Notes under the pieces: generated by a model | Databases searched by the model: none | Seen by the model: only the letters and a program-made list of their open reading frames with translations | Told to the model about the DNA's origin: nothing | Shown here: one piece after another, positions 32,474 to 45,552 of the stretch | How positions within the stretch are numbered: the stretch's first letter is position 1 | How the letters are laid out: each line of letters begins with the position of its first letter | From: Bilabrum cf. latius | Lineage: Eukaryota > Bigyra: Bicosoecida > Bigyra > Bicosoecida | Length of the DNA stretch: 64,000 bases | Direction: 5' to 3' | Assembly: GCA_965178125.1 (NCBI GenBank) | Contig: OZ237739.1 | Location: forward strand, 1,426,001-1,490,000 | Position numbers and translations under genes: made by a program

Positions 32474-33023
32474 TGTGCGGGCTTTGGCCTCTTGGGTGTA
32501 GTACCGTCTCTGATTGAAACTGCTAAGCCGAAACCGGGTGACGTTTGTGCGGGCAACGTGCTAGCTAGCAGTGCCGGGGCCAAACGGGAAGTGTTGCGAC
32601 CATTGGCTTTAACGGCGTCATTGCGACCGCCTGAATTGCAAATCAAACAAACGCAAATTTTATTGACTATCGCGATAAACACATATAGTATGTTGTTATG
32701 CATCAACAACGGGCCCAGTTAGAGGCTTGCATGACAACAAGCGGCTAAGAACGGTCCGAAAGCCATGTCGATCTGCTGGGCGATCTAGTTGGGTGCTGAT
32801 TCGTGAATTGTATTTTAAATCAGATTCTTCTTTTCAAGACTAAGAACCCCGCCACTTCCCCACATTCGGCATTGTTTGGCGTATTACTGTTGAAGAATTG
32901 TGTGGGTAACCCTCACCCAGGATATTCCACTGCAGCGACTGCCGCACAGCATAAAAATTCCTCACCCGTCTTGTGACGTAAGTTGCATCGGCACTCTCCA
33001 CACTGGCACACAGCATTTGCGTC
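32474..33023. other. intergenic region
   Basis: 0.55 kb between two plus-strand genes; presumed promoter of kinase paralog B. No element recognised. Confidence 0.35.
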
Positions 33024-36000
33024 ATGTGCGAGCAAAATTGCCTCAAGAATGTTTTGGGGATTCAGAGCTTCTGCTTCTTGATTGCCATAGTGCAAATGAC
33101 TAGGCTTGCTCGGCCATTGACAACTGGAGACTCGCCATCTATTTCGGATGCCAGGCAGCCCAACTCAGTTCCGGCCTTTGCCATCGCTTCCTCTGGATTC
33201 ATTGTCTGGGTATTCATCGCCCATGCTGCTCGCTGGTGGGAAGAGTGGTTTGCCGGAAAGGGGCGCACTCAAAACCAATTGATTTAGGATGCGGCTACTG
33301 AGAACTATTGCAGCTCACGCAATCGCCCCCTATCATGTGTACATGTATGTGCAGGATATGATCAAGCGATTTGTTGCTCTCGCTTGTGTTTGGTTGCCGT
33401 ACGACCGTTTTGGTGTGACGGAGGTCGACTGCTCAGGTCGCTCGGCTTCGCAACACACGAAGCGCCGTCAAACTCTGAGCCGACAGCGCGCAGTACCAAT
33501 GATAAACCGGCTATCGATAGGACATTGGCGCTCCTGAGTCGAGCAGGTCGTGCACAGGGTGGCGCAACATCGCATCTTGACCGTCAGACGGATTCGCGAT
33601 CGTGCTGCAATATGGCTACGCCCAGCCTTGGACGTGATGAGACCGCCGTGCAACCAGATCAGGGCATGAGCAGCTTTGAATCGCATGTTTCTACCATATA
33701 CTCAGGCCAGTCTTCGGCGAGGGGCAGCTCTGCGCTGAGCGAGGGCAGGCAGTTCAGCCTGAGGCGCCCCACCGCGCTCGCAAGCTCCAAGGAGGCAATA
33801 ACGGACCCGGCCCCGGCTCCCGTCCCGGACCCTTCGCTTGCTGGCTCAGTACCCAATGAATCCAACGCAAACCCCGCAGCATCTGCCGAGGCCGCGGAAG
33901 CCCTGAAACGAAGGGCCGCAGTGGCCGGGCTGCAGCTGACCAGCTCGGTGGCTGCCCCTCTGCTGGCCATGCTGACGCTCACATGCCTGGCCATGGTGCT
34001 CGACCTAGCCATCAGTCCGGGCAGGGGAAATCCCAAGATCACGATTGTGGTGCTGCTTTGGCCTGCGGTGGCCCCCTTTGACCACGAGCTGGCCCTTGTT
34101 CCCTGGACGGCGCTGCAGCTGCTGTACGCCCTGTGGACCACGATCCTGTTCGTGGCTGTGAGTCTGACGGGGGATGCGTGGCCGTTTGGGCGAGTGGACA
34201 TCGACGTACCTCCTGCAGAGCACAGGTACAGCTTCTTCCGGGCAGACGGGCTCAACGGTACTGGTCATTTGATGGATATTTGGATGATTGCTCTCTTTCT
34301 GCCTTGCATATACGTGATCATGCTAGGTCTGGAGTGGGAGTACCTCAGGTGGCGGACCGCCCTGGCCCAGCACTCTCTCGAAGTGTCCTTTGCATCGGCC
34401 AGGGAGCAGCAGAAGGTAGTGGTGCAGTCTGTGGCGCAGCAGGTGCCTCCATTCGCCAGGGAGTGCATGGAGGCGGGGGTGATGGCGTTCGAGGCGAGGC
34501 CAGTGGTCATGGCCGTGTCGTGCCAAAAGGGAGAGGAAATTAGGCTGCCAGCAAGCGAGTCCAATATGGTTGAATCGACTTCATGTGGTCCTGTAGCTGC
34601 CTTGTTGGGCGGAAGCAGCGTGGAAACTTCTGTGAAGCAGACACCCTTGGGCGTCAGCGTGGGCAGCACGGGCGCTAGCAGCAGCAGGAAAGCCGTGGTG
34701 GATGCATCTGCTCTATCCGACATCATGGATACGGAAGGCCATGGTCTGATCAGCAGTGAAACGCTCAACCGGGCTGCATCCATCACTGTCATGCAGGCTC
34801 GGTCCACTGTGCCCCAAGGGCACGTGCATCAGCTGTGCAAGTACTACCGGTACGCCAACACCACCAGCACGGAGGTTTCGATGGGAGCAGCAGCCCTTGG
34901 TGTGCTGTCGAGAGACTCGCGGAAGGCGATGTTCCGCATGAACAGGATACCATGGGCCAGAGTCAGTGAGGCCATGCTCGTGGATCGCTTGCCTGCAAGC
35001 ACCGCAGCTGCATCGCAGAGTCGGAGCGGCTTGTGGACTGCCGCCGCCGGCCTGCGCACCCCGGCCCGCTCCACAGACCCACTGCCGTACGAGTCGCGCC
35101 GCTTCGTGTCGACCTTCGCCTGCCTGGCTGCTCTGGAGCGGTTCCTGCTGGGGGCCATGCAGGCCAGGAGCAGGGGCGTGCTGCTGAGGGGCGGGCTGAC
35201 CTACCCGTCCTCGTCCCAGTGCGCGATGGTGGTGGGGCTGATGGGCCTGCAGTAGCAGCCTCACGAGTGGGCAGCATTCGGGGGCGGACTGTCGAAAGCC
35301 GAAGTTTATGCCAATGCTGCGATGCAAGTGGAGCAGGATCCAGCCATGGAGGAGCCATTGGCCGGGGGAGTCACGCCGCACACCACTGACTCCCTCTCTG
35401 GAGGCGTGCACGTTGTATGCACTACTGTGGAAGCGGCCACTCGGATCGTGCGATCCCTGCAGTTGATGCAGCGGGGCATCGACGCAGTGGTGCAGTGGTA
35501 CCTGGCCATCGCAGCTTCGAAGAAATCGGGTGTTGGCTGCAGTGCCAAGCAAGGGGCTGGCGGTAGTTAGCGCGGGGTGCAGGCACCAGGCCCATCTCTC
35601 CGATATAGAGGAGTGAATGAGGCAGAGAAAGACCCAGCAGTGGCTCTTTGGAGGGTGCAGGAGTTGTAGCGGTCGCTTGGTGTCGTCATCGGGTGGTTCC
35701 AAGGATCTACGGCAGCTGTCGGCAATGGACATGAGCTCGCTGTTCAAGACCAAACTTAGGCCGCCGATATGCCTAGCGATATTGGAGATGAGCAGACAAG
35801 GGATGGTGCCCGCCGTGTTTCTCTTGTAGCACCGTGTAGTATGTGTCCAGACGGCTCGTCCGCATCTCCATCCAAGCGCTACTCGGTGCGTGATATGCTG
35901 CTTGCCGTGGCGTAGGTGTGCTCAGCTGCTAGGCAGCCAATTGCAACTGGTACGGTATCGCATACGACTGAAGACGGATACCAAGACGTGGACGAAGGCA

Positions 36001-39000
36001 ATACTGAGAGCGAGCTTCCAGTTGCAACGAGCCAAACGTACGCAAATAATGCCTAGTCAGATGCTGTCAATATCCCAGGCTGGTTGCTGCAAGTGCTGCC
36101 TCACGACACGCTGAGTCAGCTTGGGTTGGGAGCCTCAAAAAGGGCAGTGCCTACTGGTGCTAATGCGCATGTATAGGCCCAGTATGAACAGAGTCAACAG
36201 TAGCCAACAGTGCTTGGTTAGAGTTGCACGTCTGTGCCAAGGCTTGGTGCCTTTGCCTCACTGGTGCTTCCTGGCTCATAGCAGAGTTTTCTTGATGTCA
36301 ACGACACGACCGGCCTGACTGTGCGTTCTGGCCTGCTGATGGCACTGCTGGGCCTGGCATCCTTGATGGCATGTATCTTCATCCCGCTGCAGGTGATCAA
36401 CTTGGAAGTGGCAGCTAAATTGATGTAGTGGTCCGATGCAGGGGTGGCATTTGGTCACTTCATCCCCATGCTTCCCCGGATGTTGGCCAGCCTTGCTCTG
36501 ATCTCTGTAGGCACCATGGCGCACTAGAAACAGCAGCTGCTTAGTATGGGCTTTGCCACAGCGATGTACGGTGCAACCACTGCATTCACGGTGCTGTACC
36601 AGCTACTGTTGGTACTAGAGGTGGTGCAGCAATCGTGCTTCGGACGCATGCCATCGATGAATACAGGGGCAAGTGTGCTTGTCACAGTTCAGCTTATCCG
36701 AGGAATAGCAGCTCTGTCTAATTCACACGCGATTGGGGCTCCTGTAGGTATCTTTGCGGCGATGCTCATCCCGGCTGGGCCATTCATCATCTTACAGGCG
36801 CTGCTGGAAGGGGGCATAGTCAGGACTCAGGCAGAAGCTGCCATCACTTGTCAGCATGTATGGAGTGACGAAGCACCTGCAGCTGGCTAGGATCGGATCA
36901 CATTGTCGCTGTTCTTTCTGTTCTTTGGCGCAGCGTTTACACTTCATTTCGTGCTGATATAGGTGGTTCGCAGCCAGGAGATGAAGGAGAAACTTCTATA
37001 GGCACACCGGATCGCCAGCTAGACCCGCAAAGTGTTGCGTTAGACCAAACAGCAGCTGCATTCGGCAGCATCTTCCATCATGCCTCGAGCTATCATCCTG
37101 GACCGCATCAGGCGCATCAGGCGAGATGCAGTTGGAAGCAGATTGAATGGACTCCTTAATTCACATACAGACAGACAAAGCGGCTACTTGGTGCCAGCAG
37201 CATTACATACAGCTGTAGGTGTCGATCTTGGCGAGTCAGTCGTGACTGCATTGCATCTGTGCGGGTACGACCGCATTGCAGACTTGGCGGGCCCCGTGGC
37301 TGCACTGGGTCTGCATCGACGGATCGGGACCGTTGTGGACGAGGTCTGTGCGAGGTATGGGGCCATTCGGGTGAGGGGAGGGGCGGGGCGCTTCCTGCTG
37401 GGCTGGTTCGAGAGCTAGGGGGAGAGCTCCTACGGGGGGCTAGGGCCCAGCAGTGCGCGGGCTACTAAATCACGTAAGGCCGGCTCATCAATCAAACGGG
37501 TTGCCATAGCCCGAAGCAAGATGAAGGAGCGAGCCAAGCCAGCGAGTGATCGGGCAGTCGGGTCTTCGTGGAAGGTGCGGGTGCTGCCAGGTGTGATTCG
37601 ATTGCTCGCACAGACCCGAGCCGTGCTGGCAGAGATGAGCATCCAGCTGCGGCCCGTGGTGGGACTGGCCGACGGCAGGGTGCAAGCCACATGGGTGGGC
37701 CGGGCCCCTGCCACGGTGCTGTACTCGGACGGCGGCAGGACGAAAAAGCCGCTGGCAGAGAGCCAAGGCATCGCTGAAACACTCTGTCGAAACGCATCCC
37801 ATGACATGTCGCAGGCAGCGCCAGGCGACTTTGGCCTTAGTCCCACACTTGCCTCCATCTTGCAGGCACAGCGGCCGGGTATGTCAATGGTGCTCTCGAG
37901 GACGCTGCCGCCGAGCAGGGTGAGTGCTGGATCCAACCAGCTGCTGGACTGGAGAGAACTGGTCGGTGCTGCGCTCGCTAGACGAGGGCGGGAGTCAAGG
38001 CTGCTGCGATATGAAGTTCAGCAATGCGTGAGTCTAGTGGTGGAGGTGTCGCGGGGCAGCAGTGCTGCGGAGGGATGCAGGGTGAGGGTGCTGACCCCGC
38101 TGTCTAATTCATCCGAGGTGCTGCGTGCATGGCAGGTCGTGTGGGCGTCGAGGGTGCGGGCGGTGGCGGCGCGGGTTGCCGGCGCACACCCCGAACTTTC
38201 AGCATCTGACACGCAGGCTCTACACACCGACACACCATCGTCGGAGCGGGCGATTGGCGTATCAAGCGAAATATCAACGCAGTTGTCAGGGTCGGAATCT
38301 ACAGAGATGGTTGATCCACCAGTGGAGTTATGGACTGCACAATGGATCGGTATGACGTGTCCTGCACCATCTGATGCTGCCGGTACCCTGCCAACCACAA
38401 GTGTTTCTGCTGCGGGTGACACGTTGGTTGCAACCAATAATTCACTAACCTTCGAGCCTCAGGATTCCAACACTGCAGAGCAAGGATAGTCTGTGTTTTT
38501 TTTAGTGCGCCCGAGCCAGCAGCTGCTGCTAGACATTAAGGCGAACGAGGCACGGAAAACAGCAATCATGGTGCGGAATGGTTTATTGCCATTATACTCG
38601 CAAGCGGGGGAACGCATGCCTCATTCTCACATGCAGGACTACACAAGACTCAAGGTGCTGGGCGAGGGCGGATTTGCTCGCGTCTACCTGGCTGCCCACC
38701 GACCCACGGGCCGCATCGTTGCCCTCAAAGTCAGTCGCAGTAGCAGCCACAAGCACGGACAGGCCAACCGTCGCCGTGGCGGCGCTGCTGCATCCAACTC
38801 TGCATCTTTCTCTGCCGGCAACTCAGCCCACCACGCCTCGCTTAAGGCTGACGTGGTGCGCGGGGAGATGCTGGCACTCATGCGGGCAGGCGTGCAGGAC
38901 GTGCCGGGGGTGTGCCGGCTGGAGGGAGTGGTGCTTGGCGAGGGCGAGGTGGGGCTGGTGATGGAGCTGATCCGCGGCGAGAGCCTGGCTGTCATGCTTC

Positions 39001-42000
39001 GGAAGCGGGGCGGCAGGGTGCGTCTGAGCGAGGAGGCGGTGCGAGTGGTGTGTCGTCAGCTGGCATGTGCTTTGAGCAATCTGCATGCGTGTGGAGTGCT
39101 GCACCGGGATGTGAAGCCATCGAATGTGGTGGTGGACGAGCTGGGACACGCCAGGCTGGTGGACTTCGGACTTGCCACGCAGGTTGAATCGCACGGTGGA
39201 CCGGGCACAGTCCCGTCAGACGACCACGTTGCAAGTTTTGCGGCCCAGGCGCAGCCCAAGCAAAAGGGCAGTATGGCTAGCAACTCGCCAAGTACATCTG
39301 CGATCGAGACATGGCGCACGTCAGCGATCGACAGCTCGGATGACCTTCACCTGGCCATGCCAATGTATGCCCCCGCGCAACGTGTCCCCGAGGCATAGAG
39401 GTCCACTGCTGCAGTAGAAAGGCCGCGCCCGGAACATGTCAGCGTGCTTCTACTCGCTTCATCCTGGGTAGGTAACCAGAGTCGCATCTCTGCTAGCATG
39501 AATGCCAGGGCCAAGCTGGGTGACATAGCCAGGCTCTTGGAGGCAGTGAAAATCGCGGATTACCATCCTAGGATGATATTGTCGGTTGCTGCCAGCGCTG
39601 GTGAGGCCGAGAGTATGCTGCACGATGAGCCGGCCATGTACGACCACGTGGTGGCTGTGGCGCTTCCAGTGGAATCAAGTGCTAGATCTAGTGGGCAGTA
39701 GAGTTGTGTGGACGCGGCTGTTCGGAGCGCCCGTGAGGCAGTGGGCCGGGCATGTGGAGTGTCATGGGCAAAGGGTTTGCCTGTATCTAGCACAAGTCAC
39801 TCAAATGCAGATACCTCGACGGCTCCTAGTGTGGAAGGGCTGGTATGGCCGGCTGAGCTGGACCGAGTAACAGCGGACAGCGCTGCCCCCGAGAGCAGGA
39901 TAGCCTGGCTGCGGGATGTTGCAGCCTCAATCGCTGCCGCTGCGACTGCGCGGCGCATCAAACTGGAAGCATCCATGTATCCACGCGCGAATCAAGCACA
40001 GCCGGAGGACGGCTTGGATCCTTCGCATCCCGCCGGTAAATCACTCACGCCCGGTCGACGAGGAACAGCAGACGACTGCAGTATGCGTTGGTCCTCCACG
40101 ACCTCTAGACCTGCGTCTGAGTCTAGTGCAATCTCTGCGGAAGATTCTGCCATGTACATTCCGCAGACACCCGGAAGCGCGCCCAGACCCCGCCAAATCA
40201 CTCGATCCACAAACAACTCTGGCTCCGGCTCCGACGTGTAGCTGGCCAGTGCCAGCGTCGACGGGCGCCCTCTGTCCCTGCTGCCCAGCCGGTCCAGCAC
40301 GAAGGCATCCGCAGACTCATCGCTGTCAATGCATGCATCGCCCAGTCTAGCGAGCAGCGAGGAGCCACTGCAATCGAGCTTGGAGACTCACAGGTCCGTA
40401 TCTGGCTCTAGACGGGGGGGTGCAAGCAGGCACATCACCCATGACTTTTGGCGGTCTATATCAGGACAAGCGGTGGAGCTGCTTGCTCTTGGGTCCGACT
40501 CGTCGCGAGATTCGAGCATTCACGATGGCAGCTCGCACGATTCGGGCTCTCCCCGCAGCGAGCACGAGCACGTGGTCGGCTGGGCCAGGTCAGTTGGCTC
40601 GAACCGATATCGCGGCGAGCAGCGAGGTGCAATCGGGACCTCAAAAGGGCCCAGAGCTGAGCTTGCTGGTCTAAGAGATGTGTCTGCTGCCGCCACTGTC
40701 GCCGCGGATTTGCATCGCGAGAAGCAGCCCTTCGTGGCAGGCATCGCTGGCACCCCTCTCTTCATGGCCCCCGAACTCTTCAAGCACCAGGGTTAGAGAG
40801 CCAGCGACTACTGGTCGTTGGGCGTGACGCTCTTCTGGCTGCTCGCTGGCAGGATGCCGTTCGAGGGCATCGGTGCCTCGACCCAGCTGTCTGCAGCCAA
40901 GGCGGGCCGAGTCAGCTGGCACCTGCTGCCGAATGACCTGAGCCATGAGTGCTTGGACCTGTTGCGGGGCCTGCTGGAGGTGCGCGTGGAGAAGCGGTAC
41001 AATGCCTCCGTGCTGGCAGCACATCCATGGCTGTTACCGGCCAGCGAGTCAGCACGCGTCGCATTGGGCAGGGTTGGACTAGCAGGGCAGCTGTCTCGCG
41101 CGGGACAGGACCCGGTCATGGAGCGCTGGTCTGTTGACAACCCATTCATGGACCCTGCTGGGGAGCATGAGCTCTTGGCCCAGCAGAGGCAACATGCAGG
41201 CCATGGACCTGTACATGGCAACCTGGCGGTCAAACCGACTTGCCTGCAGGGCACGGACCTTGAGCCCGGTAATGATCCAGGCGAGTCGGTGGTGGGGCAA
41301 GTTCACCGCACGCGACCGTATCCATCAGCAAGCAGTGATGAGGGATCCACTGCCGCTAGTGCAGCCACAAAGTAGGGCCCTCAGAAGTCCGTGCTGGCCA
41401 CACCATCTGCATGCATCATGCCATGTGACCCCACCCACTCACTGCTGGGCACTGCCTACACTCTGGCTCGATCAAGGCGGCAGCAACGACGGGCGCCTGA
41501 CAGGCTTACCACAGGCCGCAAAGCCGGCAAGGCCATCAAGCGCATGCAGAGGGAACAAGCCATCGAGATGCAGGCCAAGCACGCAAAAGCTGTGCTCACG
41601 CTGTATCTGCGCAGGCATCGTGTGCAGATTGGATTGGGCTTGCGCTGGATGCTTGGTGCGTCCGAGCTGATGGTGCATCCTGCCGTCCGCCGTGAGGGTG
41701 CGATGTAGGACCTCAGCAGCATCGGCATGGAGGCTGGGGCCATAACGACCGAGCTAGTGCGGTGCGAGACAGATGTGGACCTGCAAGTGCACGACGAGGA
41801 CTCCCGTAGACTGTGCGCGGAGCTGCGAGAAGCAGGCCCCGCAGGTGATAGTGGTACAGCTGGCGGTGGGGCTGCAGAGGCAGTCACACGCACCACGTCG
41901 GGCAGGACGCCGAGCTCTTCGTCTCCTCAGCTGACACCCTCGCTGCCTGGTTAGGCCGAGCCTGCGCCGAATGGGCAGGCATTCGCTGCTCCATTCTATC

Positions 42001-42149
42001 GCCCGCGCCGCGGGGCCGCGTCTGCGTTTGGACTGGCAGTTGCCTCGTTGCCGAGTGTGCTGGAGGGGATGCAAGAGGAAGACAGCTTGCAGTCTTCGGA
42101 GGGTCCGGACGGATCCGTGCGCAGAGATCTGGCTGATTTGGACAATTAA
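33024..42149 (+). CDS. Giant polytopic membrane protein with cyclase-homology and Ser/Thr kinase domains (paralog B)
   Basis: One 3,041-residue frame, ATG 33024 to TAA 42147, with about 27 TAG read as Gln and no intron. N-terminal helices at about residues 13-30 and 51-72; more at 309-327, 340-380 and 415-438; a second membrane block of five or so at about 1100-1312. Residues 1399-1462 and 1535-1588 resemble the two halves of a class III nucleotide cyclase fold (LHLCGYDRIADLAG; VGLADGRVQATWVGR), but the usual metal-binding Asp is absent, so catalysis is doubtful. The kinase starts at about 1872 (GEGGFARVYLA, ALKVSR) with HRDVKPSNVVV at about 2025 and DFGLA at about 2048. About 520 residues then separate DFG from GTPLFMAPEL (about 2574). 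All key kinase residues are present. Likely a membrane signalling protein; ligand and localisation unknown. Confidence 0.78.
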
Positions 42150-42220
42150 TTTCGAAACTCTGCACAGATCTAGTCGAGCACACCAAGTTTACAAGTTTTT
42201 AACCTTGTCACCAGCCAGAG

Positions 42221-44167
42221 TCAAACGAATGCACCGTCTGGCTCAGGCCCTGTATTAGCCTTCGTGCCCTCGCTCGCTCGAACCAGCGGGTTTATTGACA
42301 CTTTTCCACTGCCTGGGCCTCGCCCTGGTGCCCCATCGCTTGATATATGGCCCCTGCCCCTCGAGCCCCCTTTGATGGCAGCCTGCACGATCCTCTCCTG
42401 CCTGGATGGATCACCCGCCCCTCTCCCTCCCGTCGGGCCCTTCCGCTCCATTGCCTCCCTCCTCTCCTCGGCCCGCCTGGCCGCAAGCTCCATCTCCTTC
42501 TGCCTCATCTTGGTCTCTTCCTCGCTACGGCTCACTTCCAGTCCATTCTTCCAGGCAGACGCCGACGAGTACAGCGGATGCGCGGATGGCATCTCCAGGG
42601 TACCGTCCCTCCCCCTCGCAGGCCGCCTCGTGGCGATCACCTTGAAGTAGTACCCCGCGAAGCACCCCGCCATCAGCACCCCCACGACGCTCAGAGACAC
42701 GATCACGGCCACGAGAGCCCCGTTGCTGTTACTCCCGTTGTCAGGCTCGTCCCCGCCACCACCTCCACCACCACCACCACCACCTGGGTTGCCGCCCGGG
42801 CCATCGTCATCCCCGCCACCCCCGGGCCCTCCCTAGCCCCCATCGTCGTCGTCCGCCCCGCCGGCCCCCGGATCAATGCAAGTTGCCGCTGCTCTCGCCG
42901 CGCTGGGACAGAGGCCCGGCAGCTGTCCCGCGCACAGACCAGGGGAGCATCCCGCGCACGTCTCAACCAGCACGTACCCGGCAGTCCTTGCATCCTGCCC
43001 CAGCCCGCACACGCACTTGCACGAGGTCCGACCGGCGGGCACGGTGGGTGCAGGAGTGGGTGTGGGGGTGCTGGAGGTGCCTGGGGTGCTTGTGGGTGTG
43101 CTGGTGGGGGCGGGAGTAGTGGTGGCAGACGGTGTGGAGGAAGGCGTGGAGCTGGGGCTTGGGCTGGGGCTGGGTGGTGCTGTGGCGCTGGCGGTGAAAT
43201 TGAGCGCGGTGTCCGCAGCACAGAGACCCGCATTGCCGGCTCCATCGTCACAGTGCAGCACGAGGCAACAGTCCACGTCTTCCCCCAGCCCGGGGGTATC
43301 CTGAGGGGAGCACCACCCCACGGGGCCCGTGCCTCCTCCTGGTGGCGACGGCTGGAAGGGGATGCTCCGTGTGACGACTGCCTGGGAGAGCGGGGGTGCG
43401 AGCAGCGCTGCTCTGGGCAGAGATCCACCGCCCACGAGAGGCAAGGGCTGGCTGGCGTTGAGGTCGATCGGGAGCTGCAGCCTACCGTCCCTTGCCGCCT
43501 GGCAGCCGATGCTGCCCTGCATGAGATACACGCTCAGCGGGGCGCTGTCCCTCGACACCTGCACGCTGACTTCCTCGATCCGCTGGGCGCGAAGGGTGCC
43601 CCCCGTGAGGCTAGAGCCGTTGCAGCGGTGTACCACTGAGTTCCCCTGCTGCATCGCGTCTGAAAGGAACTCAAACGAGCACTCCTCGATGGCAGGCAGC
43701 TGGTCCGGCGGCTGCATGTCGATCGTGAACGACTGCACTACGACACCCGCGCACCCCTGAGAGTCGTCGCAGCGCACCTAAAAGCAACCTGGATAATTCG
43801 TGTTGATTCGAGATACGGTGCTGCCTGTCAGCTCCAGCACGGTCTCAGTGCCCTCGAGACTGCCGCCAGACAACCCAGGTATGGTCCCAGACTCATCACG
43901 GCCATTATCGCACGCCGAACCCTAGTCAACGGCAGTTGCTAGCCTTCTGTTATTAGGATTGAATACTCTGTACGTGAACCGAATGACTACATCGCTCTAA
44001 TAGGGGCTTGTGTCCGGGTCCGTATCGCAAGTCCACAGCACCCTGTCATCTCTTGCTTCCAGTAGGCTACTCAGACGCGCATTACGCACACGGCATCCAT
44101 CTGGCAAATAAACAGCAGCCTACAACTAAATCGACAGCACAACGGCTACGAAATATGCCTGCCTCAT
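42221..44167 (-). CDS. Type I membrane protein with mucin-like stalk
   Basis: Predicted 648 residues. An N-terminal signal peptide (MRQAYFVAVVLSIQLQAAVY, with two TAG read as Gln) precedes an extracellular region with paired Cys (WTCDTDPD, CFQVRCDDSQGC, CCLVLHCDD). A Ser/Thr/Pro-rich stalk at about 326-370 is likely O-glycosylated, followed by a Cys cluster and a poly-Gly/Asp stretch. The membrane helix ALVAVIVSLSVVGVLMAGCF lies at about 485-507. The cytoplasmic tail has a charged coiled coil and ends at TGA 42221, 71 bp from the convergent kinase gene. Further TAG codons (for example 43778, 42834) join what would be separate fragments. Family unknown. Confidence 0.6.
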
Positions 44168-44271
44168 CGGAAACGATTGATGAACCCAATTTAGGTTTCG
44201 AAGTTGATCTGCAGCCTCGGTAGCAGTTTTTGCGGCTGCTTGGACGCAATAAATGGTCTATATTCACAACT

Positions 44272-45552
44272 ATGTTCCGGGTCACAGGATTTTCAATGAA
44301 AATGCTTCTAACTGGCCGATTCTGTTTCGCAAGGTCGCGCCAGACCGGAAGAGAGAGCTGTTGGTCGCACCACCGTGAGGCAAAAATTCAGCAGCTGCAC
44401 CGCTCCCCCCAGATTCATCTGATTGGCCATATCTTGTTCATGTCATCTCTTCGCCAGGCATGTAGACGCATTCAGCCGGTCTCAAAGATGATGGCGACTA
44501 GAATCGCTGCACACACTAGCATGGTTTCAGTGCCTCCGTTGAACATGTATCCGATGTATTTGATAACAACAAGAGACGAATTGTGGACTGCATCTCTCTC
44601 TAGAGCCACTGATGTCTTCCCAGAGAGTCCATACTGGGCATTCTGTTGGCCTGGCTCGTATGGAGTGGCGAGGCACTTGCTCGAAACGCGAAGTTTGGAG
44701 CTCGCAGGAAGAACGGTGCTGGATTTTGGCAGCGGGTGTGGCATTGGAGCCATTATGGCATGTAGGTTAGGGGCGTTACGTGCCACGATGAATGACATTG
44801 ACGCTGTTGCTGTTGAAGCTGGCTTTGCCAATGCGCGACTAGCAGCAATGATGGACATATTGAATGCGAATGGTTCGATCTAGTCAGACTCACGTACAAA
44901 CTCTCAACTTGAGGGTGGATACCGATTTCTAAGCGAGCAAGGTGTCGTTGCTAGTGCGACTGTCCACGACGAGGCCGAGCTCCACAATTTGTGGCAGTCC
45001 GTCCGGTCTGCCGGCCTAACACTCGAGGCACGAGCCGTGGGTTTGCCAGAGGTGCCAGCGACTGCAACGACCGGAATCGAGCCTACTGCCAGCCCATAGC
45101 CGGTCTCCGACTTCGAAGCCAGGGCCAGCGCGGCGGTGAGCTGGGCCAGCCGCCTGCGGGGCAGCACGGAGGACTGGATCGGGAGGCCTCTGCGGCCGAC
45201 GACTCGGACTGGAGCTAGCGGGCGCCCCACACAGGCACATCCAAAAGAAGATGAAAAAGAAGAAGAAGAAAGCAAGGATCAAGCACCTGCATCGAACGCA
45301 GTGGACGTGGTGCTCGCCGGGGACGTCCTGTACGATGCCTGGCTTCTCAAGCACGCGGTGCCATGGCTGGAGGAGGCCGCGGGGAGGGGCGTCACCGTGC
45401 TGGTGGGTGACCCGGGGAGGCACGGGATGGAGCAGAGGGCGCTGGACCGGGGGTGGAGGAAACTGGCGAGCTATGACCTCCCGGCGGACCTGTCCGACGT
45501 GACGAACGGGCTGCGGACCTCCCACGTGTGGCAGGTCGAGGGCGGGCGCTGA
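44272..45552 (+). CDS. ETFB lysine methyltransferase-like enzyme (METTL20 family)
   Basis: Predicted 426-residue SAM-dependent methyltransferase. Core motifs: FPESPYWAFCWPGSYGVAR, the SAM loop VLDFGSGCGIGAI, NDIDAVAVEAGFANA, then VVLAGDVLYDAW and VLVGDPGRHGME. These match ETFBKMT and its PrmA-like relatives, which methylate Lys of the mitochondrial electron-transfer flavoprotein beta subunit. The start is uncertain: ATG 44272 gives an Arg-rich, possibly mitochondrial presequence. An earlier in-frame ATG (44155) would overlap the start of the divergent membrane-protein gene. TAG codons at 44881 and 45097 are read as Gln; the first falls between the SAM loop and the catalytic half. An acidic/Lys insert (about 325-342) is unusual. 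TGA stop. Confidence 0.72.

Noticed and set aside
42221-44167. UAG = leucine instead of glutamine
   Set aside because: Two TAG in a signal peptide would suit Leu, but the cyclophilin active site, the TAG-CAG paralog pairs and the Gln tracts all demand Gln.
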